From: Anagrus nilaparvatae
Lineage: Eukaryota; Arthropoda; Insecta; Hymenoptera; Mymaridae
Assembly (NCBI GenBank): GCA_022575985.1
Contig: JAKSXM010000246.1
Location: 12,046,001-12,110,000 of the forward strand
Direction: 5' to 3'
DNA length: 64,000 bases
Positions 24,401 to 36,059 of the stretch are shown piece by piece. The notes beneath the pieces were generated by a model. The model was not told the DNA's origin and did no database searches. It saw only the letters and a program-made list of their open reading frames with translations. Within the stretch, counting starts at the first letter, position 1; every line of letters starts with the position of its first letter. The translations under genes were made by a program, and so were the position numbers.

Positions 24401-27400
24401 AAATAATAACGCAAAATCTTTTTATTCAGAAATTTTTGAAGTATAGTACACCAGCATTTATAAAAAAAAATTTTTTAGCCCCTCGACTTGAGGTTTGCTT
24501 TGTTAAAAGACTGCAAGATTTGAAAAAAATTAAAGTATAATGAGTGAAATCTTTCAAGGAATATTTTTGGATTTTCAGGTTATTTTTGCAGAATTTCTGG
24601 GTATAGATAGATGCATTTTAAAAAAATTATCATCAAGAAGAATTATTTTACAAATTGTAAAAATTTGGAGATAAAGCTACCAACCAGTTTGATTTAATAC
24701 CATCAACTAACTTTACTTTTTTTTACAAATTGTGAAGTTTTTTCTCTAAAGAGAAAACAAATTAAATATATGGATGTGCTTTTTTATCATTAATTTCAGG
24801 AGTTTAGGTATGCTGCTGTATAAATAGAACCACATTCGGAGCAGAGCTTAAAAAAATATATTTTCTACTTCAAATACTTATTTCTTTATTTTTTGTAAAT
24901 ATCATTTTCTTTTCTTGATCCTTTATTAATAAAATCTAACTCAAAATTTAAGGATTTTTTTGGTACCAGAAAAACGTACAACAGTATGCTAAAATATACT
25001 AAAATGTTATATAATGTTCAAAAACGTGCAGAAAAGTACAAAACTGTTTATAGAGCCGGCAAATTGTCACAAATTTGCACATTTTTTATGCACGTTTTTG
25101 TACTTTTTTACACATTGCTGAACACTATAATCATATTTTTACACTTTTTTTCTACAATTTAGCATTATTTAGCACAATACGGTCACAATAGATTTTTCCA
25201 CCAGTGTCCTCAGAGAATTATTGCTAAATCACTGCCGACTTTAGGCCCCTTATTAGTTACGTTATTCAATACTTCTCTGAGAAGTGGAGTTTTCCCTGAA
25301 TTGTGGAAAAAATCTCTTTTGGTTGCGATCAAAAAAACATCTACTCCCTCATCTACCTCTGACTTTAGACCTATTGCGATCCTTTGTTTTCTATCTAAAG
25401 TCATTGAAAAGCTAACTCATGATCAGATCACGTCATTCTTAAAAAACAGCAGTTTAGTTGCTCCCCTTCAAACGGGTTTTAGACAATTTAGTAGCACTGA
25501 AACTGCACTTATAAAACTCATAGATGATATTAGACGCGGTATGGAGAACAGGCTGGTAACGTTTTTGCTTCAGTTTGATTTCAGTAAGGCGTTCGACTCT
25601 ATCTCGCCCTCTTAACTTCTCATAAAGTTAAGGGATATGGGATTTTCTCGGACGGCCTTACTGTGGATCAAATTCTATCTTCAAGATAGGCAACTTCAGG
25701 TTGTTTCTAAAACATCTCGCTCAGACGTGCTTGGCACAAATCTTGGCGTCCCTCAAGGGTCAGTGCTTGGCCCGTTGCTATTCTGCCTCTACATCAATGA
25801 TCTAAAAATGCATCTCCCTATGGGAGTCTTTCACTTGCTCTATGCTGATGACCTCCAGGTATATATACAAGCTCCTCCTGAAGATGTAAATGCAGCAATC
25901 GCAACTCTCAAACTAATTGCTGATAAGGTATAAATCTGGGCTAATAGCGTTTCACTGCGCCTAAATCACAAAAAGACTATGGCTATTTATTTTAGTACAC
26001 CAACTTTTGTTGAACGCCTTAATGCGTTGAATCTTAAAATTGATCTAGATGAAGACACGAAAATTCCATTCTCTGACAAAGCCAAAAGCTTAGGTGTAAT
26101 TTTAGACAGCAAACTATCTTGGACTTTTCATATAAAATCGATTGAAAACAAAGTAAATAGGATTCTATACTCCCTCCGGTTCAGAAGACATTGCACCACT
26201 GAAGACTTACGCATAAAACTTGTACAGACACTCATTACACCACACCTAGATTACTGTAACACAGTCTATCTGGATGCAAGCATGACACTGAAATCTAGAC
26301 TCCAACGCTTAAGTAATTCTGGGTTAAGGTACATATTTGGTGTTAGAAGGGATGAGCATATTACTCCGTACAGAAAAAAACTCAACTGGCTTTGCATTGA
26401 ATCGCGGAGGCTATATTTTACTGGCATAATTATCTATAAAATTTTACGTTTACAACAGCCTCCTTACTTAACAAATCTCTTTATTAAACATCTGCCTAAA
26501 GATAATGCCAGGAGTGTTTCGCGTAATAAAGAGCTGTCTCTACCTGCAATCAAGGATTGTGGGTCTACATCCTTTCAGTTGCAGGGGGCACTCTTTTGGA
26601 ACTTTATACCTTCTAACATCAGACACTTGCCCAGCTTAAACTCTTTCAAGGCTGCCCTTCGTAAGCATCTGTTCATCTTAGACCCATAACAAATTATTAC
26701 ATACAATATCCTAACGATCTTCACCTTAACTATATATTACATGCAATTCTCGTACTACTATTGTCTTATCTTAAGGATTTATTTACAAATTTTTAATTTC
26801 ATTTTATATTGTTACTGATTCTATAAAAGACCTAAAGATTTATTTATAAATAATTTATTATACATTTGTTATTAATTGAAATATTTACTTTATATTTACT
26901 CCATATATATATGTAAAAGACTGCTATAAACTGTGTATATACAATTTTGTTACATTAACAAATAAAGAACTTTTTACTTACTTTTTTTACTTAATCGACC
27001 TCTCAAAACTTTTCTGTACCTTTATGGAGGGGTTCAAACATTGAAAATATGAACTTCCAGCAAATCTCAGCCCCATGGGTCTCAACCAGACCGAGTTATG
27101 CCCGATTTAACTTTTTCGATATATCAATTTCTCTAGTCATTTTTCAAAAAAATATTTAAAATAATACATTCTTAATCGGCTAGTAGAAATATTTATTTTG
27201 CCCAATGCAAAGGTTAAAAGGTCCAATGGACGTAGCTCCGAGTTTCTGTAATTGCATTTTGTAAAAATAAATATTTGTAAAATCCAAATGATTCTCTCCA
27301 AAGGATTCATTTGCTTGCTCTACTTATTTTTACTATTTTTTTTATTGACATTCTAAAATTTTTTAAAACATAACCAAGAACGCATTGGGTATCAGAAAAT

Positions 27401-28761
27401 GATATGGTGCATTGCTAATGAACTTGACTTTGATGGAGCAAGGGAAAACTTAGCACGCAGGGTTTGCTTCTTTGAGTAAGTGTGTTTGTAGATTGTAAAT
27501 TTATTTAAGATGCAATGCAAATATTGTCTAGATCAAAAATAATACATGGCTTAAATTAAACCAAACCGGCGTAAACCTATTGGTTCTAAACTTCAAAGTG
27601 TTAGTTCCTTATAAATATTATGCATCTATTGAAATATCGAGAAAAAAAATTGTGTAAGTTGAAAAGTTGTTTAAAAAATTTGTTGCTAAAGGGCTTAAAT
27701 TCCCACACTAAAAAATCATATGCAAAGCTTGAGCAAAAACTGGAATAAGAGTTAATCGTTTAAGTTGAGGTAATAAATTTTGCATACGAAATAAATAAGT
27801 TTTCTGCACAAGCTTTCAGCATGATTTTTTCGCGTAGATTCAAAATTTTAGTAATGTATTATTTAAATTCATTTTTATTCCCAAAGTTTAAATAATGCTT
27901 TTCCATTTTAATTTTAAAAGGTTATCCGCGCTTTTTGATTTCTCAAAGGTTATATCTCGTATACCAGAAATTCGACAGGATATACCTGATCATCTTATGG
28001 ATAGTTTAAATTATGCTAAAAATATGCCAAGCCCAAGATTCATTAGAACTCATTTGCCATTTCATTTGTTACCAAAACAGTTAAGAACAGGAGAAAAGAA
28101 GCCAAAAATAATTTATCCATTAAGAAATGTCAAAGATACCTGCATATCTTATTACCATCACTCAATTTTATTAGCTGGATTTTCTGGAAGTTTTTATGAA
28201 TTTTGCAGTTTATTTTTAGCTGGAAAGCGTAAGTTTTAGTATAATGTTAAAAAATTTGTCAATTAAAAAATAATTACGTTTGTCCATTTTTTTATGCAGA
28301 TGGTTATGGTTCATTTTGGAAGCATGTTTTAGGATATTGGCAAAAAAAGGAAGAATTTAATATTTTTTTCATAAAACTTGAAGACATGAAAAAAGTGAGA
28401 ATCGTCTCTTTTTCTGCTGATGCAAATATTATAGATACTTTAATAAAATTAATTCATATGCTTTCAGGATTTACCATCAGTGTTAAGTAATACTGCAAAA
28501 TTTCTGGATAAAACTTTAAGTCCAGATGATGTTGAAAAATTGTGTCATCATTTGAGTTTTAATGCTATGAAAAATAACCCAGCAATTAATAATATAACCC
28601 TAGCTAAAATTAATAAAAAATACAAACTATGTAAAACTGAGGGCGAGTTTATGAGATCCGGAAAAACTGATCAATTCAAAGAATTTTTGCCGTCAGATGT
28701 TATAGAAATTTTTGACAAGAAGACTGAGTTGTATTTTAAGGATTCTGGTCTCAAGTTTTAA
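21405..28761 (+). CDS. sulfotransferase copy 3 (ST3), five exons, loop destroyed
   Basis: Third ST paralogue. Exons 21405-21600, 27379-27475, 27921-28228, 28300-28394, 28468-28761 have the same lengths as in ST1 and ST2, and the joined frame is open (about 329 residues). Intron 1 is 5.8 kb because a LINE inserted there. The exon 2 acceptor CAG has become CAA, so splicing must move one base to AAG. A 1-bp insertion 15-18 bases into exon 2 puts the frame back. The result is LKTERIGYQKMIWC in place of PKSGTTW, so the cofactor loop is lost except for Lys. The catalytic RTHLPFHLLP and YPLRNVKDTCISYYHH are intact. The donor of exon 1 is gtttgt, weaker than the gtatgt in the others. Either a pseudogene still in frame, or a non-catalytic protein. 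Confidence 0.7.
21950..26688 (+). pseudogene. LINE endonuclease/reverse transcriptase ORF with three stops and a palindromic insert
   Basis: Removal of 23081-25208 joins GDDDI to PQRIIAKSLPTL in the same frame, which is the normal linker before RT. The catalytic YADD is intact. The clade is inferred from RT phrases typical of Jockey/CR1-group elements and from the lack of an RNase H domain. Not functional because of the stops. Confidence 0.82.
23081..25206. mobile_element. 2,126-bp foldback flanked by TC, ends CACTGGTGGAAAA
   Basis: The two arms are long near-perfect reverse complements meeting near 24143, with a short unpaired centre about 24095-24135. TC lies at 23079-23080 and 25207-25208. 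The ends CACTGGTGGAAAAATC are fully inverted. A CACT(R) end and a 2-bp duplication are compatible with the EnSpm/CACTA superfamily, though this is not proven. No transposase ORF. Confidence 0.85.
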
Positions 28762-29520
28762 ATAATTTTTATATTACTTTAAAAGGAATCTAATAAAATC
28801 TACTAATAATTCTGCTGTATTATTTATTGTTTTTTAACTTTTCATAATTATTCATTTACTGTTCACGTAACGATTTTAATTTTGTATGCCCTTCAGCAAG
28901 GAAAGATTGAATTTCCAACAAACGGATTTAAATTTTTATCAAATTATATAATACTAAGAGGCTCTGTTCCCTGTGCGCTTTGAAAACTTTAAAAACGTGT
29001 TACAGAAAACAAAAAAATGTATAAAAAACGAAAAGTAGATTTAATATTTCATACCCTTAGAAAGTCAAAAAAACAAAATAAATTTCAATAATATTTTTAA
29101 ATAGAAAATTTTTTATTTTTCGCTTTATTTTTAAACGAAAATTTAATTTCAATAAAAAAATCTTTCTATAATGTTAAATCATAATAAACTTTGTTTTCCG
29201 TTATTTATAAAAAAAGTTTTAAATACTTTAAAGAAAAAAATAATTTAAAAATATCTCTCTTATAACTATATAGAACACATTGTCTTTTTTTCAAAAAATC
29301 TTTAAATTTATGTACTTTCTAAGTACTTGAGCTATAAACTTTTAACCCTTGATTTTAATAAATAGTAATTAAAATAAATATCAATTTTGTTTATCTTATA
29401 CTCAATTTCTTCATTATAAAAAAAATTTTCTTCATCTATAAAAAAAAAATTTTTTTTTTAAATTTTCTTTATCTATAAAAAAAAATTTTGTAAAAAATAC
29501 AAAAAACAACAATTTTTTTT
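28762..29520. other. ST3 3' flank and AT-rich DNA, no gene seen
   Basis: The first 150 bases are colinear with the ST1 3' flank (3121-3330). The rest is A/T homopolymer-rich with no recognisable gene or repeat. Confidence 0.5.
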
Positions 29521-29524
29521 TTCT

Positions 29525-30105
29525 TTTTGGACGTAGTACCTAATTTCTTTCTATGAAAGTACTAATTTTAGAAAGTTTGTTTATAGTCATTTTTTGGATC
29601 TGATACCGAATTTTTTTAAAAATTTTTTCTCAAAATTAAAAAAACAAAAAAAATAAAAAACTTGCAATATTTTTTTTTTTTAGTGTAATACCTCATTTAA
29701 TTCCATGAAAGTACTAATATCTGAAAATATTGTGACCGGCGATATTTCACAACCGTTATGAAATTAAGACCTAATTTTTTTTTCAACAATTTTGTTACCA
29801 AAAAAGCTCTAGGTACTTTTTTTTTTTTTATTAATTTGGATGTAATACCTCATTTATTTCTACGAAAGTACTTATATTTGAAAGTATAGTTTTTACTCGA
29901 TATCTCGAATCTGATACTTAATTTATAAAAAATTTTTTTCCTAAATTTTTTTTCACGAAAAAATACAAAAAACACCAAATTTTTTTTTCTTTTTGGATGT
30001 AGTACCTAATTTATTTCTATGAGAGTACTAGTTTTAGACAGTTCATTTATAGTAATTTTTTGGATTGGATACCGAATTTTCCCAAAATTTATTTCTCAAA
30101 ATTGG
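29525..30105. repeat. four tandem units of about 155 bp
   Basis: The phrase 'gta(g/a)tacct(a/c)attt' with 'tatgaaagtacta' begins at about 29532, 29683, 29841 and 29998 (spacing 151, 158, 157). Each unit also has a 'gatac(c/t)(g/t)aattt' phrase. The units are diverged. Confidence 0.7.
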
Positions 30106-30174
30106 AAAAGTTTTTTCTCATTGCTTGAGGAACCTTAGTATTTTTAGGCATTAACTTTATATTTTTAAATATTT

Positions 30175-30430
30175 TTAACCTTATATTTTTAGGCACGATC
30201 ACCCTATGTATGTAATACATAGATGAAATCGTGCCTTATAAGTTTGTCAGGTCAAAAAACAGAAAAGTTTCTAAAAATGTCCGATTCGTGGAGAAATTTG
30301 GTCTCCAGGTTATTCCGATGCCTGTATATGCTTTTATTGCCTTGGTGTGTGTAGCGATGTATGTTCGAGAAAGTGCATTCTCTATTTCTCAGAACCTACT
30401 TGATGAGTCAAAAATCCCTTAGACCAAATT
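30175..30430 (+). repeat. 'aggcacgatcacc' repeat shared with the 6.6-kb palindrome
   Basis: 'ttaggcacgatcaccctatg' and 'ataagtttgtcaggtc' recur in both arms of the 47.9-54.5 kb palindrome (49925-50010 inverted, 52370-52535 direct). A 63-residue open stretch at 30231-30422 is not conserved in the other copies. Confidence 0.65.
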
Positions 30431-30718
30431 TTTTGAAATCAAATCTAGTTGCAGAGTTTTTAATTTCAAGTGATTTCATCAAGTCCTTACAGAGAAATGT
30501 CCTAAAAATTGATTTCAGATATCAAAAAAAATTATGAAAAAATGATAAAAATGGTGAAAAATGAATTGGTTTTGAATTTAATACATCCAAAATATGGTTA
30601 ATGACCTAAAATAACTAAATCAATTAAAATTTGAAACCCCGGAATAGCCTAGGTTTTTAACTAAGGCCAAAACATAATAAGTTTATATTTGATATTTTTT
30701 AATATTTTAATTATGCAG

Positions 30719-30826
30719 AGGCATGTCGTGCAATTGAAGAAGTTTACCCGAGCTCAAAATCATGTATACTATAAAATAAGAGCGCGGGTAAACGGCGGGT
30801 TTTTAATGGCCTGACATGCCTCTCCA
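30719..30826. repeat. 108-bp hairpin
   Basis: GAGGCATGTC pairs with GACATGCCTC at the ends, and GTTTACCCG with CGGGTAAAC inside. Possible tiny MITE or structured element. Confidence 0.45.
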
Positions 30827-30900
30827 GAGCCTAAATACCGAAAAATTTAAAATATAAATTAAGATTTTGACCTAATCTAAAAATCCAGGGTGTCAAAATT

Positions 30901-31296
30901 TCAGTTTTTTTTTTTCAAAAATTGATATGCAACCATATCTTCCTCCCATATATTAAATATATATCCTATTTTCCATTCGTCTTCTGTGAAATAAGAAACG
31001 TAAGGATTAGCCAGCGCTGTCCAATTATAAGAAATTTTAGTTAACAAGTTAAATTTAAATATATTATTCTTTTGATAGCTAGTTATCATGCATGCAATGA
31101 TTTCTTTTGAAATGGGAACAAAATGATGATATCTCCTGGTGCCAGGAATAGTTTGCACATTTGGTGATTCTTTTACTCTTTCACAATCAATATCTTCTTT
31201 TGCTATTAAAAACGTTTCTATTCCATGTATATCAGAACAGCAAAAATTATGAACCTCATGGACTGTTAAACATAGATAACATCGGTACTTAATCAA
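30901..31296 (-). CDS. hypothetical 131-residue ORF
   Basis: A clean ORF longer than expected in such AT-rich DNA, with no family I recognise. It has a Cys-rich start (YRCYLCLT and a later CC), then IPGTRRYHHFVPISKEIIAC and a C-terminal WTALANPYVSYFTEDEWKIG stretch. No membrane segment or signal peptide. It could be the last exon of a broken gene or a transposon-encoded protein. It has no partner elsewhere in the window, unlike nearly everything around it. Confidence 0.35.
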   Translation of the reverse strand: MIKYRCYLCLTVHEVHNFCCSDIHGIETFLIAKEDIDCERVKESPNVQTIPGTRRYHHFVPISKEIIACMITSYQKNNIFKFNLLTKISYNWTALANPYVSYFTEDEWKIGYIFNIWEEDMVAYQFLKKKN

Positions 31297-31299
31297 AAG

Positions 31300-32480
31300 C
31301 TAATTGACTTTTATTATAATTCACGGTGAAGTTTAAACTTTATAAACGATAAATTAATAAATAAAAATTAATTGAAAAATAATAGAGATAAATTTTTCTG
31401 AAGATTATAAACACAGAGTTAAACAAATATTTTTGCTTTGTTTATATTTTCTCGTGATCATAATATGATATCTGCACAAGATTCACTAAATAAGATTTCT
31501 CAAAGACTCTGCTACGTGGCGCTGCGTAATGCGCGCTAGAAGAAATTGTTTATTATTTTTTAAAACCTTATATAATTTTTGATTCTTTATTTTAAATATT
31601 AAATTTTATTTTTTTATTTTCAATTTACAATATAGGCTGTAAAAAGAATAATAAGTTGCAATATACAAAAAAAAACCTCATAAATTAATTTTTTTTATTT
31701 TAAAAGAAGAAAACAAATTGAGTAAAGTGAGAGATTATTTTTCTGAAAAAATAAAAATTTTGTACATTAAATTGTATAAATAAAGCTTTTTATAAACAGC
31801 ATTATTTTGTAAAATTTATAAAAAATAAATAAAAAAAGTTTTGAAAAATTAAAGAATAAGTTTATTTTATGATAAATTTTACATATAAAATCGGTTTTTG
31901 CATAAATTTGCATGAAAATATAGTTTTTTTTAGCTAAAATTGCACTTTCAAAATCGGAAAATTTCACTTATTATCGTTATAACTTTTTTCTATGTGAAAA
32001 AAGTCAAACCCATATTAATGCCAGGTGAAACTATATGTAAAACTCTGTCTCCACCCCCAGTTTGAAGTTATTTGAAGAGACGGGTTTTGAGCTATAAGTT
32101 ACAGCCGGAACGGCTCACATTTTCCGATTTTCCAGCTTTCCACGTAAAAATATTAAATAACAGGTTGGAAATTCGGATAGCCAGGGAAATTTCCGATCGA
32201 AACCTATTTTCGAATAATTTCTTTAAAATTTCTTTAGGCTTTTATATAATGAAACAAAAATTGGTGACTGGGTGCTTTAAAATTGGTACAAAATTTCAAA
32301 AATTCACAGAGATGGCTAGAAACGATTTGAGGGCGTAAATTGGGGAAAGAGGACATTTTATATGTAGAAACACCTGTGCAAAGTTACAGCTCAATCGGAA
32401 AACCCCATCTGCAAGTCAACGTACGTTTCACATGGAATCAACTGATTATCAGCCTTATATATTTTAATTTTCATTTATAT
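31300..32480. other. no recognised feature
   Basis: AT-rich DNA. The part from 32000 to 32460 is less biased and has an open stretch of 88 codons (32072-32338), but no motif or paralogue supports it as a gene. Confidence 0.4.
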
Positions 32481-32489
32481 ATGAAAATT

Positions 32490-32697
32490 AAGATCTAATA
32501 TAATTAAATCAGTTCATAAAATTTAATGTTTTGAGAAGGGTTATTTAAATTATTTATAATTTTTAAAATTTACCTTGTAAATGAAGTGCACAAAAATCTT
32601 GATTATGATTGGTTTAGATTGTGGGTACGGTGAACCTTGAAAAGTTCCAGTCAAAAGCTTGCATTTAATATTTAAAAATTATTTATTATATTTAAAA
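32490..32697 (+). repeat. start of an IR unit, cut by the 13.4-kb palindrome
   Basis: It is colinear with 16262-16450 upstream of IR-A and stops exactly where the palindrome starts. The upstream DNA resumes at about 46141, which corresponds to about 17735. Confidence 0.65.
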
Positions 32698-33523
32698 ACT
32701 TATAACTGGTTTGTGTAAACACAACCTAAATGCATGGAACATGATTACTTCCAGCTGAGGACAAGGTATAATACAAATGTTACTCAGTGATCAATTTTTT
32801 TTGCAAATTTATCGAAAATCAATTTATTTACTATTTTTTTTTAATTTACAAATGTTTTCATAAATTAATTATGTTTTTCGTAAATTTGAAGTAGTTTAAA
32901 TACTTTTAAATACTTTACTTTTAATACTAGAATTACAAGAGAAAAATATTAAATTAATTTTTACCTTAATCTTTCCTCAAAGAAATTGTTAAGATTATAA
33001 TATTTTTTTTAATATGTTAAACTGTAATAAAACGTACTTCTAGTTAACGCAAAAGTCAGTTTATTGAATTATTGTCTTCTTTTTAAAATTTACAAACATA
33101 AATAAAAAGTTAAATAAGTTTTATTTACTAAATATAAAAATTTTTTCATGTCATGGAAACATTGATTTTTAAATTATTGGCGTTTTTTAATGGCCATAAA
33201 TAATTTTTAAATATTAAATAAAAGCTTTTGACAGGAACTTTTCAAGGTTAAACGTACCTACAATCTAAACCAATCATATATATAATCAAGATTTTTTCAT
33301 TATACGCTGCAAAAAAGCTTACTTTCTTACCTTCGGGCGATTTTTTTTTCGTTTTTAATGAAAAACTATGTTTTGAACACGGGAAAAAATGTAGTAAATT
33401 TTACTTTCAATGCTGCCTACAATCGCATTGAAAGCAAAATCCTATTTTTTTCCCTTGTTGAACAAATAGATATTGTGCAATTCATTTGCAAGGTAAAAAA
33501 ATTATAAATAACTAGCCTAAATA

Positions 33524-35110
33524 ATGCTTCTAGGATTAATTGTCGAGTTTGATCCCTTTCTTGTTAAGCACATACAGACTTATGGAATTAAAGGTAGTGG
33601 TTCTGTATCTTATTTGTCATCAACTATTTGCAATGAATTCATTGAATTAATAGCTCAAAAAATAATAAAATCACCCAAGATGTTAGAACTGCAAAATATT
33701 ACTCAATAAGTATTGATTCAACCCCTGACATATAACATGTTGACCAGCTTACATTTGTTATTAGATACGTAGATGCTCAGGGAATGCCAAAAGAGCGATT
33801 TATAAAATTTATTCCAAAATGCCGTCACAAAGCTGAAAATTTAACAGAAGCCATTTTAAATACTTTAGGTTATTTAAATTTAGATATACAAGATTGCAGA
33901 GGGCAATCGTATGATAATGCGAGTAACATGTCAGGAATCTACACTGGAGTTTAAGCTCGTATTCGTGAAATTAATTCCAAAGCTGATTAGGTCCCCTGCG
34001 CAGCTCATTCCCTTAATTTAGTTGGAAAATGCGCAGCAGAATGTTGTACAGAAGCAGTTACTTATTTTTCTACAATTCAAAAAATTTATACTTTTTTTCC
34101 TGCATCTACTAATAGATGGGAAGTTCTTGAATCTTGCAAGCCAAATAAGAATTGAATAAAAAATCTTTCTACAACAAGATGGTCAGCACACGCTGATGCT
34201 TGTAAAAGCTTGCAAGATTCTTGGGATGAAGTTCATTCTGCTTTGAAGATATTTGAAAATGATAAAACAGAAAAACCTGCTGTTCGATCAGAAGCTAGGG
34301 GCTTACATAACAAAATTAATACCTTTAGAATTTTGTTTCATAAATTTAGTATCGAATTATAATTTAAATAGATTTAACGCTGTAAGTAAGCTTTTGCAAT
34401 CCCCAACTGCTGACATTAGTGTAGTAGTACAACTTTATCAATCATTAATAGAATTTTATAGTAATATGCGTAATGACGAAACTATATTTAATAATCATGA
34501 AACAAAAGCAAAAGAACAAATTGGAGTAAATCATTATAAAAAAGATATTTCTCGATAAAGACTTCGAAAAACTCCATTTAATGAAATCAATGATACCAAT
34601 GAAAGCCATTTTGATGGATCAAATCATATGAGATGCAATGTTTTCTACGTTATTTTGTATAATTTTTTACTTAATTTACAAAATCAATATGATGTATATG
34701 GTGCATTAAATGGTTCTTTTGGATTTTTGACGCTATTGAAAAATTTAGACAATGAAAAATTAAAAAACAAATCATTTGATCTTAAAGAGATATATATATC
34801 TCTATCGTTATCCAAATGACTTAGATGAAATTCTGTATACTGAGTTGTTAAATTTCAAAGAACACTTGCAAATCAATATTATGGGGAATGCATCTCATTT
34901 TGAGAAGTGCAAGTTTGTTTGTGAAAATCATTATGACGTAGTATATCCAAATGTGCACATTGCACTACGTATTTTTATGAGTATGATGGTGAGTAATTGT
35001 ACAGGCGAGAGATCATTTTCAGTGTTAATCCAAGATGATGAGAGATTGAGCTCCTTAGCGTTATGATGCATAGAATCAGAACTCGAACATAAATTTTCAC
35101 GAGTTAATTA
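33524..35110 (+). pseudogene. hAT-type transposase (ZMYM1/DUF4371-like), left arm
   Basis: Reading with corrections, the conserved order of this hAT lineage is visible: CNEFIELIAQK, a DSTPD block, GQSYDNASNMSG, VPCAAHSLNLVG, TTRWSAHADACKSL, and the C-terminal dimerisation motif NCTGERSFSVL. Several in-frame stops (for example near 33727, 33952 and 33988) and frameshifts make it dead. Identical lesions are in the right-arm copy, so the decay came before the inverted duplication. Confidence 0.82.
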
Positions 35111-35546
35111 AAGACTTTGAACACAAAAAAAGCTCAAAAAGTATTACTTCAAAATAGGTTATTTTTACTTATATCTATAAACACGTGTATCTTATAAATA
35201 TTTATTATTAAATAATTATTATTTTTTAAAGCAAATCAATAGTTCATTTTTGACTTTGTTAGTACAATTTTAAAAAATTCTATGTAAGCTATATATTACT
35301 TTGTTTTATTTTAAAAATTAAGATTATATTAAAAAAGCTGATTTTTTTTTAAAGAGAAAATTTATGGGTCATAAAATAAAAATTATTTTTAATAACATAA
35401 AGACCTTGTTGACGAAAAAAATTGTCTTATATGCCCACAGGGAATTTCAAAAGAAAATTTGTCCAAGAATAAAAAAAATTAAATCCAAATTTTTGACTTT
35501 CTGAATTTAATAAAATAGAAATTTGCTAAAATAATTAATTATTAAG

Positions 35547-35650
35547 ATTAAGTTACAAGGCTTGTAAAACTAATGCCAGAAATCCTGAAAAAAGTTAGTA
35601 CATATTTGCTTACCTTTTCAAAAACATAAAATCTAAATAACTTAATTAAA
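35547..35650 (-). other. IR 3' flank fragment, left arm
   Basis: Reverse complement of 43186-43290. On the minus strand it matches the 3' flank of IR-A (20040-20140), with the 'agcaaatatgt' and 'tttctggcattag' phrases, though the IR coding part is missing. Confidence 0.6.
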
Positions 35651-36059
35651 ACCTGGTAAGCGCGTCGCGGGACGCCCTATAGAAGTGAAAACTGTAAGTC
35701 TGAAAATTTTTGTTACTACCTTATTATTAAACGTGTTTATTTGCGCAGAATTTCAGTTAAAACGAACCACATTTTTTTTGTCTTTATCTATGCTTAGTAA
35801 AAATTTTTCTATCTTTTAATTATAATATTGAAAGTGAAAGATTGAAGGCTATAAAAAAAATATTTCAAAAATAATTTTCAAGTTGTATTAGAATGGAAAA
35901 AAAAATAAAAAAGTAAGAATAAATACAGAAGTAAATAAATAGTTTTATTGAAATATTAAAATACATGTAGAGACGGTATGATAGGCACCCCGTCAATAAG
36001 TAATTTAAATGATAAATATTTTTTTTATTATAATCAATTTTATCAAAGATCACGTACAC

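Larger units (their letters stand above)
21947..26994 (+). mobile_element. 5'-truncated LINE (Jockey/CR1 group) in ST3 intron 1
   Basis: The element is about 2.9 kb without the nested palindrome. TCGA (21943-21946 and 26995-26998), possibly a longer ACTCGA/AATCGA, flanks it. It carries the C-terminal part of an AP-type endonuclease (VWNDDIPAIL, YRPSKN, MGDLNSD) and then a full reverse transcriptase with FRPIAILCFLSKVIEKL, a FDFSKAFDS block, GVPQGSVLGPLLFCLYINDL and the YADD box in HLLYADDLQVYIQ. It ends at 26688 with a C-terminal domain. The 3' end has repeated 'actt' units. There are three in-frame stops (TAA near 22014, 25612 and 25931); otherwise one frame is kept across the nested insertion, so it is a fairly young, dead copy. 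Confidence 0.88.
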
